64,000 bases of DNA, taken from contig NZ_JARXIA010000001.1 in assembly GCF_031127875.1 (NCBI RefSeq), positions 620,001 through 684,000 of the forward strand. Direction: 5' to 3'. Shown piece after piece: positions 20,845 through 29,776 of this stretch. The position numbers and the translations under genes are program-made. A model generated the notes under the pieces. It saw only the letters and a program-made list of their open reading frames with translations, ran no database searches and was not told the DNA's origin. Every line of letters begins with the position of its first letter. Position 1 is the first letter of the stretch. The stretch comes from Pelagicoccus sp. SDUM812005 (GTDB lineage Bacteria > Verrucomicrobiota > Verrucomicrobiia > Opitutales > Opitutaceae).

Positions 20845-21732
20845 CTAGGAGCGCAGACAGTCGAGGCGCTGGGCGATTTCCATGAATTTGTAGATCAAGT
20901 TGGCTACGAGGAAATCGGGGGCGTGCTGTCCGGCTTGCGGCGCCAGCTCCACGAAGTCCGCGCCGAGCAGCTTGCGTCCCTTCAGGGCTCGTTCCAATCC
21001 GTCGATCGCTTGGTACCAATTCAGGCCGCCGGGCACGGGGGTGCCGGTGGACGGCATGATGGAGGGATCGAGGCCGTCCACGTCGAAGGTGATGAAGACG
21101 TGTTCGGGAAAGTCGTCCGGGAGAAGTTGCTCGGGGTAGCCTTTCCAGTAGAGGTCGGCGGCGTCGAGGTAGGTGACGCCGCGTTCGATACGGCGATCCG
21201 CCTCCTCCTTGCACAGGGCGCGAACGCCGATTTGGTGGAGTGGGATGCCCAGGTCGGTACAGCGTTCCATGACGCTGGCGTGGCTGTATAAGTTTCCTTG
21301 ATACGCGTAGCGCAGGTCGGCATGGGCATCGAACTGAACGATGCCGAAGGGGATATCGAGCTCGGCGCAGGCTTGGACGGGACCAAGCGTCAGGGCGTGT
21401 TCGCCGCCGAGCAGGATGGGGCACTTGTTGATGTTGAGAGCCGCTCGGGTGGCGACTTTGATATTCTCGATGACGTTGGCTGCGGGGGCGTTGCAGTTGA
21501 CGGGATCGGCGGTGAAGATGCCGGCGTCGCCCGGGAAGGACCCGTCGAGCCAGTGCTCCAATTGCACGGAGGAGTGGAGGATAGCGTTCGGCCCATTGGC
21601 CGTACCGCCGCCGTAGGATACGCTCGTTTCCCAGGGGACGGGAATGATATGGAAGGCGGCGTCGTGCATGTTGGACGGCTCGATGTCGTCCGAATGAAAG
21701 GCGGGTGGGTTTTTGTAAAGATCGTTTGGCAT
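20845..21732 (-). CDS. speB: Agmatinase / arginase-family ureohydrolase
   Basis: This is a binuclear manganese ureohydrolase. The 295 residues carry all metal-binding segments: LLGGEHALTLGP, FDAHADLRYAYQGNLYSHAS and FDVDGLDPSIMPSTGTPVPG. The DAHAD and long SHAS spacing fit agmatinase, which releases urea and putrescine from agmatine. Arginase or formimidoylglutamase cannot be fully excluded. The context supports a polyamine role: carboxynorspermidine decarboxylase and dehydrogenase genes lie on the same strand at 22887-25357. Arginine decarboxylase, needed to make agmatine, is not in the window. Confidence 0.88.
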   Translation of the reverse strand: MPNDLYKNPPAFHSDDIEPSNMHDAAFHIIPVPWETSVSYGGGTANGPNAILHSSVQLEHWLDGSFPGDAGIFTADPVNCNAPAANVIENIKVATRAALNINKCPILLGGEHALTLGPVQACAELDIPFGIVQFDAHADLRYAYQGNLYSHASVMERCTDLGIPLHQIGVRALCKEEADRRIERGVTYLDAADLYWKGYPEQLLPDDFPEHVFITFDVDGLDPSIMPSTGTPVPGGLNWYQAIDGLERALKGRKLLGADFVELAPQAGQHAPDFLVANLIYKFMEIAQRLDCLRS

Positions 21733-21807
21733 ATGGGTGGGCTCGTTCTAACTGATCGATTCGAAACTGAGAAGCGAGGTGATCACTAGCAAAGAGAATC
21801 GACGAAA

Positions 21808-21832
21808 AAAGCCTAACTGAACGTTAGGCTTT
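21808..21832 (-). terminator. Terminator of the VPDSG-type protein gene
   Basis: AAAGCCTAAC (21808-21817) pairs with GTTAGGCTTT (21823-21832), a 10-bp perfect stem with a 5-base loop. On the minus strand it is followed by TTTTCG. It lies 28 bases past the stop of the gene at 21860-22624 and ahead of speB, so the two are probably separate transcripts. Confidence 0.85.
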
Positions 21833-21859
21833 AGTTGGTCGTAGTAGTAACTTGAGCGA

Positions 21860-22624
21860 CTACCTCCTCTTGTGGGTAAGCCGTCTGGCGGCTATCAACG
21901 AACTCAATGCGATGAGACCGAGTAACGACGTGGAGCCAGTGTCGGATACTCCTTGATTGTTAGTCTCGAAATTGTAGGTCGTGCTATTTCCGTCTTTCCA
22001 GGTCAATGTGACGTTATCGGCGAATGCGTGGTAGTCGGAACCTACCGAGGAGCCAGCTCCCACGCTAATGCCCGCGATATAGGCTGTTGGGGAGTAGATG
22101 GACTGCCATTCAGATATATCGCGATCGTATATCAATGTGGAGCCGATTCCGGCCTGGTATTGCCAAAAGTTGTCGGATCCGCCTGTGGTATACCAATCAC
22201 CTTTCGTTACGCTGCCGATAGCGTTGTAAGCGCCTTCCCAGATCAGTTCGCTTCTTTGTGCACCGTCCCACAAATGCAGTCTCAGGGCGGGCGTATAATT
22301 GAGACCGAGGCTTGAAATGCTATCTAGAGCAACGCTCCAATCGAAAGTGAAGGAGGAGAGGTTGGATAGTAACCCGAGATTAGAAGAGGGGTCATAGAAG
22401 TTTCCTAGGCCTACGAATCTGGTACGGTCCCCAAATAATTCGACCGAACCGTTTCCAGATCTAGGGCTAGTGTTTGTGATGCTCGATGAACCTCCACCTC
22501 CGTTTTCGCCAGAAGGATTGCCCCAATCTGTGGAACTTGGGGTTATGGTTACGACGACTGCTTGTAAGGTCGCGCAGGCGAAGATTGCGGCGAATGCGAG
22601 CGAAGCAATATGGGTTGTTTTCAT
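21860..22624 (-). CDS. Exported protein with VPDSG-CTERM-like sorting signal
   Basis: The 254-residue protein has a signal peptide (MKTTHIASLAFAAIFACATL) and a Ser/Gly/Asn-rich beta-type middle. Its tail starts VSDTGST at residue 226, then a hydrophobic helix (SLLGLIALSSLIAARRL) and a basic end (THKRR). This three-part tail matches the VPDSG-CTERM signal recognised by exosortase-like enzymes, with S and T in place of P and S. The mature protein would reach the cell surface or exopolysaccharide matrix. The segment after the signal (TITPSSTDWGNPSGENGGGG) resembles other verrucomicrobial exported proteins of unknown role. A perfect palindrome sits just upstream and a terminator just downstream. 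Confidence 0.8.
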   Translation of the reverse strand: MKTTHIASLAFAAIFACATLQAVVVTITPSSTDWGNPSGENGGGGSSSITNTSPRSGNGSVELFGDRTRFVGLGNFYDPSSNLGLLSNLSSFTFDWSVALDSISSLGLNYTPALRLHLWDGAQRSELIWEGAYNAIGSVTKGDWYTTGGSDNFWQYQAGIGSTLIYDRDISEWQSIYSPTAYIAGISVGAGSSVGSDYHAFADNVTLTWKDGNSTTYNFETNNQGVSDTGSTSLLGLIALSSLIAARRLTHKRR

Positions 22625-22646
22625 TCTTACTCAGTGGGTTTAGGGT

Positions 22647-22676
22647 TTTGATTCGTGCCACTTGGCACGAATCAAA
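22647..22676. promoter_or_regulatory. 13-bp perfect inverted repeat ahead of the VPDSG-type gene
   Basis: TTTGATTCGTGCC (22647-22659) and its exact complement GGCACGAATCAAA (22664-22676) flank a 4-base loop. The element lies 23 bases upstream of the start at 22624. It lacks a T-run, which argues against a terminator, and it may be an operator or leader hairpin. The half-site TGGCACG resembles a sigma-54 -24 element, but no GC is at the -12 distance on either strand. Confidence 0.55.
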
Positions 22677-22886
22677 GCAGGCAAGTGCTGCGCCAGCGGA
22701 GCGTCCCAATTCGCTGCTGTTTACGGAAGTCGCTTTGAGTGAACTTCTTCCGTTTATACCCCGTTATGCTGTACCGTAAAGCGTGTAGGAAAATAGCGTA
22801 ATCAATTGTTACGCCTGTCAGAATTATGGACGAACCTGCCCGACTTCATTCGTGTGGAGAGCGGCCGCTTCGCTCTCTAGCCGTTT

Positions 22887-24050
22887 CTAGGAGAGGCGGT
22901 TGCGGTAGTCCTCGTATCCAAATTTTCTTACGACTTTGAGTTCTTGGGCTTCTGGGTCCCAGGTCGCGATGGCGGGATGCTTGATGCCGTTGAAGGTGCT
23001 GGTCTTGACCATGGTGTAGTGGGCCATGTCGAGGAAGTAGAGGCGGTCGCCGGGGGCGAGTTCCTGGTCGAAGGAGTAGTGGCCGATCATGTCGCCCGCG
23101 AGGCAGGAAAGTCCGCCAAGGCTGTAGGTATGGGCTTTTTCGCCGGCTTCCCCGGCGTCGACGATTTCCGGGCGGTAAGGCATTTCCAGCACGTCGGGCA
23201 TGTGGCAGGTGGCGGACAGGTCCAGCACGGCGATGGGGGGAGCTTCGTCGATGACGTCGAGGACGGTGGCGACGAGCACGCCGGTGTTGATGGCCATGGC
23301 TTCGCCCGGCTCGAGGTAGACCTCGAGGTGCGGATAGCGCGCCTTGAAGGCTTTGAGGATGCGAACCAGGCGATCGCGGTCGTAGGTGGGGGAGGTGATG
23401 TGGTGGCCGCCTCCGAAATTGACCCATTTCATCTGTGAGAGCAGGTCGCCGAACTTTTCCTCGAAGTGCACGAGGGTGCGTTCGAGCGTATCCGAATTTT
23501 GCTCACACATAGTGTGGAAGTGGAGTCCTTCGACTTGGGAAAGGTCCTGACCGTCGAGAGCGGGGCGGCGGATGCCGAGGCGCGAGCCGGCGACGCAGGG
23601 ATTGTAGATATCCGTTTCGACTTCGCTGTATTCAGGATTTACGCGCAGGCCGCAGGAGACTTTTCGCTGGGCCGATCGAACGGCGGCTTGGTGCTTCTGG
23701 AACTGGGAAACGGAGTTGAAGGAGATGTGGTGAGCGAACTGCAGGACTTCCTGCATATCCTCGTCGGTGAAGGCGGGCGCGAAGCAGTGCACTTCCTTGC
23801 CGAATTCCTCGGCTCCGAGCTGCGCTTCCCACGGTCCGCTGGCGCAGACGCCGGCCACGTAGTCGCGCATGAGCGGGAAGACGCTGTGCATGGCGAAGCC
23901 TTTGAGGGCGGCGAGGATCTTGGCCCCGCTTTGCTCCTGCACGGATTTGATTAATTCCAGGTTGGAGCGAAGTCGCGCGAGGTCGACGACGTAGGCTGGC
24001 GAGGGCGTTTCCGGAGGAAGCTCCGGATCGTAGTGGATGATATGATCCAT
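22887..24050 (-). CDS. nspC: Carboxynorspermidine decarboxylase
   Basis: This is a PLP enzyme of the alanine-racemase fold that decarboxylates carboxynorspermidine or carboxyspermidine to norspermidine or spermidine. The 387 residues show the PLP lysine in ILAALKGFAMHSVFPLM, then FHTMCEQNSDTL, NFGGGHHITSPTYDRDRL and ATCHMPDVLEMPYRPEI with the active-site Cys. ATG at 24050 (MDHIIHYDPELP) is preferred over a start 11 codons further out. It follows the dehydrogenase gene (stop at 24152) by 101 bases on the same strand and completes the two-step route. Confidence 0.93.
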   Translation of the reverse strand: MDHIIHYDPELPPETPSPAYVVDLARLRSNLELIKSVQEQSGAKILAALKGFAMHSVFPLMRDYVAGVCASGPWEAQLGAEEFGKEVHCFAPAFTDEDMQEVLQFAHHISFNSVSQFQKHQAAVRSAQRKVSCGLRVNPEYSEVETDIYNPCVAGSRLGIRRPALDGQDLSQVEGLHFHTMCEQNSDTLERTLVHFEEKFGDLLSQMKWVNFGGGHHITSPTYDRDRLVRILKAFKARYPHLEVYLEPGEAMAINTGVLVATVLDVIDEAPPIAVLDLSATCHMPDVLEMPYRPEIVDAGEAGEKAHTYSLGGLSCLAGDMIGHYSFDQELAPGDRLYFLDMAHYTMVKTSTFNGIKHPAIATWDPEAQELKVVRKFGYEDYRNRLS

Positions 24051-24151
24051 GCTGGCTTTTTGTTTGAACCACAAAAGGCACAAGAATCACAAAAAGCGGA
24101 GCCGGTACGGCTCGATTTTGTGACTTTTGCGCCTCTTGTAGTAAATCCTGT

Positions 24152-25357
24152 TTAGACGAGGACTTCGGGCTTCTTGTCGAGCCACTGTTCGGTCCAGGGG
24201 AGGCCTTGGACGTTGAGTTGCTCCATGAAGGGGTCTGGGTCGAATTGCTCGACGTTGAAGACGCCTTTGCCGCGCCACTTGTCGGTGAGCATCATCTTGG
24301 CTCCGATCATGGCGGGAACGCCGGTGGTGTAGCTGATGGCTTGGGAGTTTACTTCCGCGAAGCAGGCTTCGTGGTCGCAGATGTTGTAGAGGTAGTAGTG
24401 CTTGCGCTCGCCGTTCTTGTGGCCGTCGGCCACGATTCCGATGCAGGTGCGGCCCTTGGTGGATTCGCCGAGGGATCCGGGATCGGGCAGGACTGCCTTG
24501 AGGAATTGGAGCGGGATGATTTCCTGGCCGTTGTAGATGACGGGGTCGATTCGAGTCATGCCTACGTTTTCGAGTACCTTGAGGTGGGTGAGGTACTGCT
24601 GGCCGAAGGTCATCCAGAAGCGCATGCGCTTGATGTCCGGGAAGTTCTTGGTGAGCGACTCCATTTCCTCGTGGTACATGAGGTACATGTCCTTGGGGCC
24701 GATGCCGTCCGGGAAATCGAATACGCGCTTTTCGGAGAGCGGTGGGGTTTCCTTCCATTCGCCGTTTTCGAAGTAGCGGCCGTTGGCGGTGACTTCGCGG
24801 ATGTTGATCTCCGGATTGAAGTTGGTGGCGAAGGCTTTGCCGTGGTCGCCGGCGTTGCAGTCGATGATATCGAGGGTGTCGATGGTGTCGAAGTGGTGCT
24901 TTTTGGCGTAGGCGGTGAAGATGTTGGTCACGCCGGGGTCGAAGCCGGAACCGAGCAGGGCCATGATACCGGCGTCCTTGAAGCGGTCGTGGTAGGCCCA
25001 TTGCCAGCTGTACTCGAACTTCGCTTCGTCGCGGGGCTCGTAGTTGGCTGTATCCAGATAGTCGGTACCAGTTTCCAAGCAAGCGTCCATGATGGCGAGG
25101 TCTTGGTAGGGGAGCGCGACGTTGAGAACGAGGTCGGGCTGGAAGTCCTTGATGAGGGCGACGGTCTCGGCGGTGTTGTCGGCGTCGACTTGGGCGGTAT
25201 GGATTTCGCTGTCGATCTGGTCGGCGATCTTGTCGCAGCTGCTTTTGCGGCGGCTCGCGAGGCAAATTTCGCCAAATACGTCACGGTTCATGGCGCACTT
25301 GTGGGTGACTACACTTCCGACGCCGCCGGCGCCGATGATTAGGACTTTTTTGCTCAT
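24152..25357 (-). CDS. Carboxynorspermidine dehydrogenase (saccharopine dehydrogenase family)
   Basis: The 401-residue protein has an N-terminal Rossmann motif, VLIIGAGGVGSVVTHKCAM, and family segments NVALPYQDLAIMDACLETG and DTANYEPRDEAKFEYSWQW. In the saccharopine dehydrogenase family, members beside nspC are carboxynorspermidine dehydrogenases: they condense putrescine or diaminopropane with aspartate semialdehyde using NADPH. Lysine biosynthesis is the alternative for this family, but the adjacency to nspC settles the role with good confidence. Agmatinase at 20845-21732 could supply the putrescine. Confidence 0.92.
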   Translation of the reverse strand: MSKKVLIIGAGGVGSVVTHKCAMNRDVFGEICLASRRKSSCDKIADQIDSEIHTAQVDADNTAETVALIKDFQPDLVLNVALPYQDLAIMDACLETGTDYLDTANYEPRDEAKFEYSWQWAYHDRFKDAGIMALLGSGFDPGVTNIFTAYAKKHHFDTIDTLDIIDCNAGDHGKAFATNFNPEINIREVTANGRYFENGEWKETPPLSEKRVFDFPDGIGPKDMYLMYHEEMESLTKNFPDIKRMRFWMTFGQQYLTHLKVLENVGMTRIDPVIYNGQEIIPLQFLKAVLPDPGSLGESTKGRTCIGIVADGHKNGERKHYYLYNICDHEACFAEVNSQAISYTTGVPAMIGAKMMLTDKWRGKGVFNVEQFDPDPFMEQLNVQGLPWTEQWLDKKPEVLV

Positions 25358-25665
25358 AGTAGAGGGAATGGTAGGTTGTCGCGTTACGCCTGTGGATAGC
25401 GGTGCAAAGTCGGCTCGTTTCTCAGGGAATGACGCTGAAGGATCAAGCGCTTTGTGCGATGGGATTCGCGAGGGCGGTCTGGCGGGCGCTGCGGGGGCTG
25501 GGTGGAGAGATTTCTCTAGCCGGGAGCGGATCGCCTTGGAGGAAGAAAGGTGGGCGATGTGGCCAAGGGCTCTATTTACTCTGCTTTGGCTTTCGTGATA
25601 TTCTTGAAGTTCTCAGGATCGCCCAGAGGAACTGGGAATCGCCAAGAACAACGAAAGGATCGATC
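25358..25665. other. Gene-free interval between carboxynorspermidine dehydrogenase gene and the small ORF
   Basis: This 308-base interval separates divergent reading directions. It must contain the promoter of the polyamine genes on the minus strand. I see no confident -35/-10 pair, RNA gene or repeat. Longer plus-strand frames that start here (25402 onwards) have no Shine-Dalgarno sequence and look spurious. Confidence 0.4.
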
Positions 25666-25872
25666 ATGGATTTTCCTCCTATCATTAAACTCATTAGCTC
25701 TACCTTCGACGAGTGGTTCCAGCGCAAGGCGGAGCAGTCGTCGGCGCGGGCTCCGGCTGCCGCCGTTACGGAGGCGGGCATGGGAGGTAAGTCGCAGCAG
25801 GGGACGGGTCCCGAACCTGCGGCGGCGAGGGGCAAGGAGCAGGTGGGTAGGCTTCTCGATACCTTCGCCTAG
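25666..25872 (+). CDS. Small hypothetical protein (68 residues)
   Basis: ATG at 25666 is preceded by AAAGGA at 25653-25658 with good spacing, the main reason to call this frame. The product begins MDFPPIIKLISSTFDEWFQR, then turns Ala/Gly/Gln-rich and ends GKEQVGRLLDTFA. It could be an amphipathic helix at each end with a disordered middle. There is no family match that I recognise. A good terminator follows at 25901-25934, which supports transcription in this direction. The function is unknown. Confidence 0.5.
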   Translation: MDFPPIIKLISSTFDEWFQRKAEQSSARAPAAAVTEAGMGGKSQQGTGPEPAAARGKEQVGRLLDTFA

Positions 25873-25900
25873 GGCGTGCGTTTTTTTTGTCACATAAGCG

Positions 25901-25934
25901 AGTCGCCAGCGATTATTGCTGGCGGCTCTTTTTG
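25901..25934 (+). terminator. Rho-independent terminator after the small ORF
   Basis: GAGTCGCCAGC pairs with GCTGGCGGCTC across a 7-base loop (GATTATT); the core is CGCCAGC 25904-25910 with GCTGGCG 25918-25924. CTTTTTG follows on the plus strand. It lies between the convergent small ORF and sensor kinase genes. Confidence 0.8.
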
Positions 25935-25955
25935 TGCCGGGAGTGTTGGGGGCGC

Positions 25956-28900
25956 TTAGATTTTGGGGGCGTGGGGCTGGCTTTGGGGGGAGCGCTGCAG
26001 GGCGCGCTGGATGGCGTCTTTGAGCTTGGGACGTTCCAGCGGTTTGGTGAGGAAGTCGCACATGCCGGCTTGTTGGGCGATGCTGCGGTCGGAGTCCGAC
26101 GATTTGGCGGTGACGGCGAGGATGGGCGGCGTGGCGTCGCCGTTTTCGCGGCGGAGGCGCTTGGCACATTCGACCCCGTCCATGCCGGGCATCTGGATGT
26201 CCATGAGGATGACGCGGTATTTTTTCCGGGCGACGGTTTGGCAGGCGAGTTCGCCGTTGTTGACGAGGTCGTAGCTGTAGCCGAGCCGCCGCAGCATCAT
26301 GGCGGTGACTTGTTGGTTGATGGGATTGTCTTCGACGAGCAGCACGTCCTTGGCGTCGCCGGTGATGGAGCTGTTGCCCGAATAGTTCGTGGGCTGCGGC
26401 TGGGGTGGAAGGGGGAGCGGGCCCGCGAATTGCGGGACGCTCTTTTCGAAGGCGTCGGCTTCTGCGGGAGTGGCGATCTTGGCGGCGATGGAGAAGGAGA
26501 AGGAGGAGCCTTGTCCTGGCTGGCTGGATACGGCGATATCGCCGTTCATTTGGTTGACCAGTCGTTTGCTGATGGCGAGTCCGAGTCCGGTGCCGCCGTA
26601 CTTGCGGGTGTTGGAGGAGTCGATCTGGCTGAAGGCTTTAAAGAGGCGTTCCATCTTGTCCTCCGGAATGCCGAGCCCGCTATCGACCACCGTGTACTGG
26701 AGGGCGACTTTCTGGCGGGAGCTCTGGGTGGCGAGCAGCTTGACGGAGATTTCGCCGTGCTCCGTAAACTTGAGGGCGTTGCCGATGAGGTTGATGAGGA
26801 CTTGCTTGACGCGGGTGGGGTCGCCGATGACGACTCGCGGAAGATCGGGCGAGATTTCGGTCTTCAGGAGCAGGCCTTTTTCTTCGCAGGAGCGCCGGAA
26901 TAGCTGAATGACGTCGCTCACGGTTTGGGAGGGGGAGAAGGGGATTTCTTCAAGCTCGATCTTGCCGGCCTCGATTTTGGAGAAGTCGAGGATGTCGGCG
27001 ATGATGGCCACGAGGGATTGGCCGCTGGAATGGATGGCCCGGAGCATCTCGAATTGCTCTCGCTCGAGGGGGGTGGCGAGCAGGTGGTCGGCCATGCCGA
27101 TGATGCAGTTCATCGGGGTGCGGATTTCGTGGCTGACCATTGCGAGGAACTCGCTTTTGGCGAGGTTGGCCTTTTCGGCGCGTTTCTTGAGTTCGCGTTC
27201 GCTGAGGAAGGCGCCGTGGATTTGGATGTTTTTGTCCCGGAGGGCTCGAGTTTGGATGGCTACCTTTTCTTCGAGCAGATGCTGCCGACGCATGAGCTTG
27301 GTATGCCTCAGGCGGATGAGCAGCATGACGAGGAGGACGAGGCAGGCTGCGTAGAGGAAGTAGGCGGGAAGGGTGCGGTAGATGGGATTGGCGACGGCGA
27401 TGGCGATGCTGGTGGCGGGGCTTTTCAGGCCGTTTTCGCTGATCGCTACGATTTCGAAGCGGTAGTCTCCGGCGGGGAGTCGGTCGAGGTTGACGACGGA
27501 GCTGTTGATCGGCTCGCTCCATTGCTCGCTTTCTCCGGCGAGGCGATAGCTGTACTTGATGCCTCCGGTGTTTTGGTAGTAGGGGGTGCTGAGCTGGATC
27601 TGGATGCTGTTTTGCGCCGGGTCGAGGACGCTGGGAAAGCGCAGGTCCTTGCGGGCGAAATGGTAGAGGAGCTCCCCTGTGCGGAAGTTGCTGATGGAAT
27701 TGATTTGGGGAGGCGGGATGGAGATCGCTGCCTGCGGCGAGGAATCGTCGATGCGAGCCAGCACTTTGCGGGTGATTAGCCAAGCGGTATCGCCTCCGTC
27801 CTCGAACTGGATTTCGTCGAGTTGGAGGTTGCTGAGGTGGTTGAGGGTGTGGAAGTCGGGCAGGAAGCTGCCGTCCTCCTGTTTTCTCAGAATGACGGGG
27901 TTTTCGTTGGAAATGGCCCAAAGATCCCCTTTGGGGGAGAAGGCGGGGCGGGTGAGCTTTTTGGTGTTTCGGGGGATGAGGGCGTTGATATCGGTCGCTA
28001 TTTCGAAGCGTTCCTTGGTTCGGTCGAAGCGGAGCGGTCCTTTGCGAGTAGAGAAGAGGACTTCGTCTCCGTTGCGCCAGATGGGGATCCATTGGTCGGA
28101 AGTAATGCCGGAACTGGGATCGTATTCGGTGTAGGAGTAGGTGTCGCCCGTTTTCGTGATGCGGCCGATGTTGGCGATCCCGCGTTCCAGCCAGTAGTCG
28201 CCTTGGGCGTCGTCCAGTATCTTGTTGTAGCGCCCCGTGGTTTCGACTTCGGCGACGACCCGCAGCTCGTTTCCTTCGAATTGGGTGAAGTAAGTGCGGT
28301 TGGGGTCGGCGAGGATGATCTTTTGCGGAGTGGCGAATCGGGTTGCCTGCAAGCGGTAGACGTTGGGGATGTCGAGGAGGCGGCGAGGGGGCTGGTCTTC
28401 CGCTAGCAGGTAGATGGCTCGGTTGGTCGAGGCTAGGATGGCTTTGCCGAATTGGGAGATTTCGTAGACGGTTTGACCTGCTAGGGCGGGGTAGGGCTCG
28501 AAGTGGGAAAGGTTGTTCGAGTCGTTGTAGGCGCCGCGGTACAGCTTTCCGTTCGAGCGAATAATCATGGTTTCGCCCAGCCGGGCCATGTCGAAGTAGT
28601 TGAGGGGGACGTTGAGCCGCTGGTCGATGTAGGAGACGGGGCGGGAGGCTTGGATTTGCACAACCCCGTCGGAGAGGGTGACCCATATGGACTTGTCCGG
28701 CGCGACCACGATGCTGCCGCAGTCGAGGAAGCGGTGGTCGAGCCGCTTGTTGAGGTTCAGGATGGAGCGGCCCTCTCGGTTTAGGAGGTGCAGTCCGCTC
28801 TCTACGAGGGTGACCGCTAGGGTTTCCTCGTCGATGCGCTGCATGTCGTTGGCCCAGCCGGCGCCTGTGGCGCCCTCCAGATCGTCGTCGATGTCTTCGA

Positions 28901-29672
28901 AGGTTTCTCCGTCGAAGAGCATGAGCCCGTGCAGGGTGTTGAAGACAGCCGCTCTCTGTTCGTCCCAGGGGGCGGAACGAACGTTGCGGCCCTCGTTGGC
29001 GAGCTGGGCTACGGAGTCCGGCAGGGTGACGATTCGATCGCCGTCGATTCGGTGGAAGCCGCTTTCGCTGGAGACGTAAAGGTTTCCTGCGAGCGGGAAG
29101 ATAAGGTCGATATAGTTGAGGTCGAAGAGGTGGCTGCCTTCGTTCGGGTGCCAGCGGACGAGGTGGTTGATCCCTTTGAAGTACACGTATTGGCCGACGA
29201 ATGCGATTTGGTCGAAGTATTCGATCGAGGTGGCGGCCTGTTCCTCCTGATTCGAGAAGTACTCGACTTCGTAGCGTCCTTGATCGTCGACTTGGAGGCG
29301 TCCCCAGTAGCCGAGTCCGCCGGCATAGAGCTGGCCGTCCGGGCCTTGCTCGATGGCGATGAGGTCTTCGTTGGAGCGGCGGTGGGGAGTGGAGATCCGT
29401 TTCCATTCGGTGCCGTCGAAGCTGGAGAGTTCGCCTTCGCTGGAGTAGAGGATGCGGCCGTTGGTATCGAGCGAGACGAAGCGGCTGCCGCGGGTGGTGC
29501 CGATTTCTTGGGTGGAGTGGATGCGGAAATCCGGGAGGCCGAGCTCGGTCTTGGGGCCGGGTTCAGCGCTCAGTCTTGCCGGCCCGAGGAGCAGGGCGCC
29601 GAGCGCTGCGAGCAGGGCGAGCGTTTGCCTGCCACGGCGTAGGGTGGCAATTCTGTTTATAGACGGAGGCAT
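25956..29672 (-). CDS. Hybrid sensor histidine kinase/response regulator with two-component propeller sensor
   Basis: The 1238-residue protein starts at ATG 29672 with a basic signal sequence ([20 protein letters not shown] and a hydrophobic run ending SAEP). The large periplasmic part (about 40-730) looks like Reg_prop beta-propeller repeats. A Y_Y_Y-type domain follows ([32 protein letters not shown]), then one membrane helix ([19 protein letters not shown]). The cytoplasmic kinase has its His at about 845 ([10 protein letters not shown]), an N box ([13 protein letters not shown]) and a G box ([14 protein letters not shown]). A C-terminal receiver has its Asp near 1156 ([12 protein letters not shown]). 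Unlike the Bacteroidetes hybrids there is no AraC-type output domain, so a phosphotransfer partner elsewhere is expected. A GTG start at 29711 is possible but less likely. Confidence 0.92.
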   Translation of the reverse strand: MPPSINRIATLRRGRQTLALLAALGALLLGPARLSAEPGPKTELGLPDFRIHSTQEIGTTRGSRFVSLDTNGRILYSSEGELSSFDGTEWKRISTPHRRSNEDLIAIEQGPDGQLYAGGLGYWGRLQVDDQGRYEVEYFSNQEEQAATSIEYFDQIAFVGQYVYFKGINHLVRWHPNEGSHLFDLNYIDLIFPLAGNLYVSSESGFHRIDGDRIVTLPDSVAQLANEGRNVRSAPWDEQRAAVFNTLHGLMLFDGETFEDIDDDLEGATGAGWANDMQRIDEETLAVTLVESGLHLLNREGRSILNLNKRLDHRFLDCGSIVVAPDKSIWVTLSDGVVQIQASRPVSYIDQRLNVPLNYFDMARLGETMIIRSNGKLYRGAYNDSNNLSHFEPYPALAGQTVYEISQFGKAILASTNRAIYLLAEDQPPRRLLDIPNVYRLQATRFATPQKIILADPNRTYFTQFEGNELRVVAEVETTGRYNKILDDAQGDYWLERGIANIGRITKTGDTYSYTEYDPSSGITSDQWIPIWRNGDEVLFSTRKGPLRFDRTKERFEIATDINALIPRNTKKLTRPAFSPKGDLWAISNENPVILRKQEDGSFLPDFHTLNHLSNLQLDEIQFEDGGDTAWLITRKVLARIDDSSPQAAISIPPPQINSISNFRTGELLYHFARKDLRFPSVLDPAQNSIQIQLSTPYYQNTGGIKYSYRLAGESEQWSEPINSSVVNLDRLPAGDYRFEIVAISENGLKSPATSIAIAVANPIYRTLPAYFLYAACLVLLVMLLIRLRHTKLMRRQHLLEEKVAIQTRALRDKNIQIHGAFLSERELKKRAEKANLAKSEFLAMVSHEIRTPMNCIIGMADHLLATPLEREQFEMLRAIHSSGQSLVAIIADILDFSKIEAGKIELEEIPFSPSQTVSDVIQLFRRSCEEKGLLLKTEISPDLPRVVIGDPTRVKQVLINLIGNALKFTEHGEISVKLLATQSSRQKVALQYTVVDSGLGIPEDKMERLFKAFSQIDSSNTRKYGGTGLGLAISKRLVNQMNGDIAVSSQPGQGSSFSFSIAAKIATPAEADAFEKSVPQFAGPLPLPPQPQPTNYSGNSSITGDAKDVLLVEDNPINQQVTAMMLRRLGYSYDLVNNGELACQTVARKKYRVILMDIQMPGMDGVECAKRLRRENGDATPPILAVTAKSSDSDRSIAQQAGMCDFLTKPLERPKLKDAIQRALQRSPQSQPHAPKI

Positions 29673-29776
29673 GCGGCGAGAGTGGATGGAACTCTGCCAA
29701 AGGTACGGCACATCCTTCGTTGATCAAGGCTAGGCTCGAATGGCTTCGGGGATACCGCGTTTTGCTGTGGAGCCGC

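Noticed and set aside
24206-25342. A 378-codon plus-strand frame opposite carboxynorspermidine dehydrogenase
   Set aside because: It is Val/Gly/Glu-rich with no motif, and the minus-strand gene has a clear Rossmann fold.
22797-25398. Shared GTTACGCCTGT in the gaps near 22811 and 25385 as a common regulatory site
   Set aside because: It is an 11-base match with no symmetry and differing positions relative to gene starts, which is compatible with chance.
25402-25872. Longer 156-residue version of the small plus-strand protein
   Set aside because: Only the last 68 codons have a Shine-Dalgarno sequence at the right distance. The upstream part has the look of non-coding DNA.
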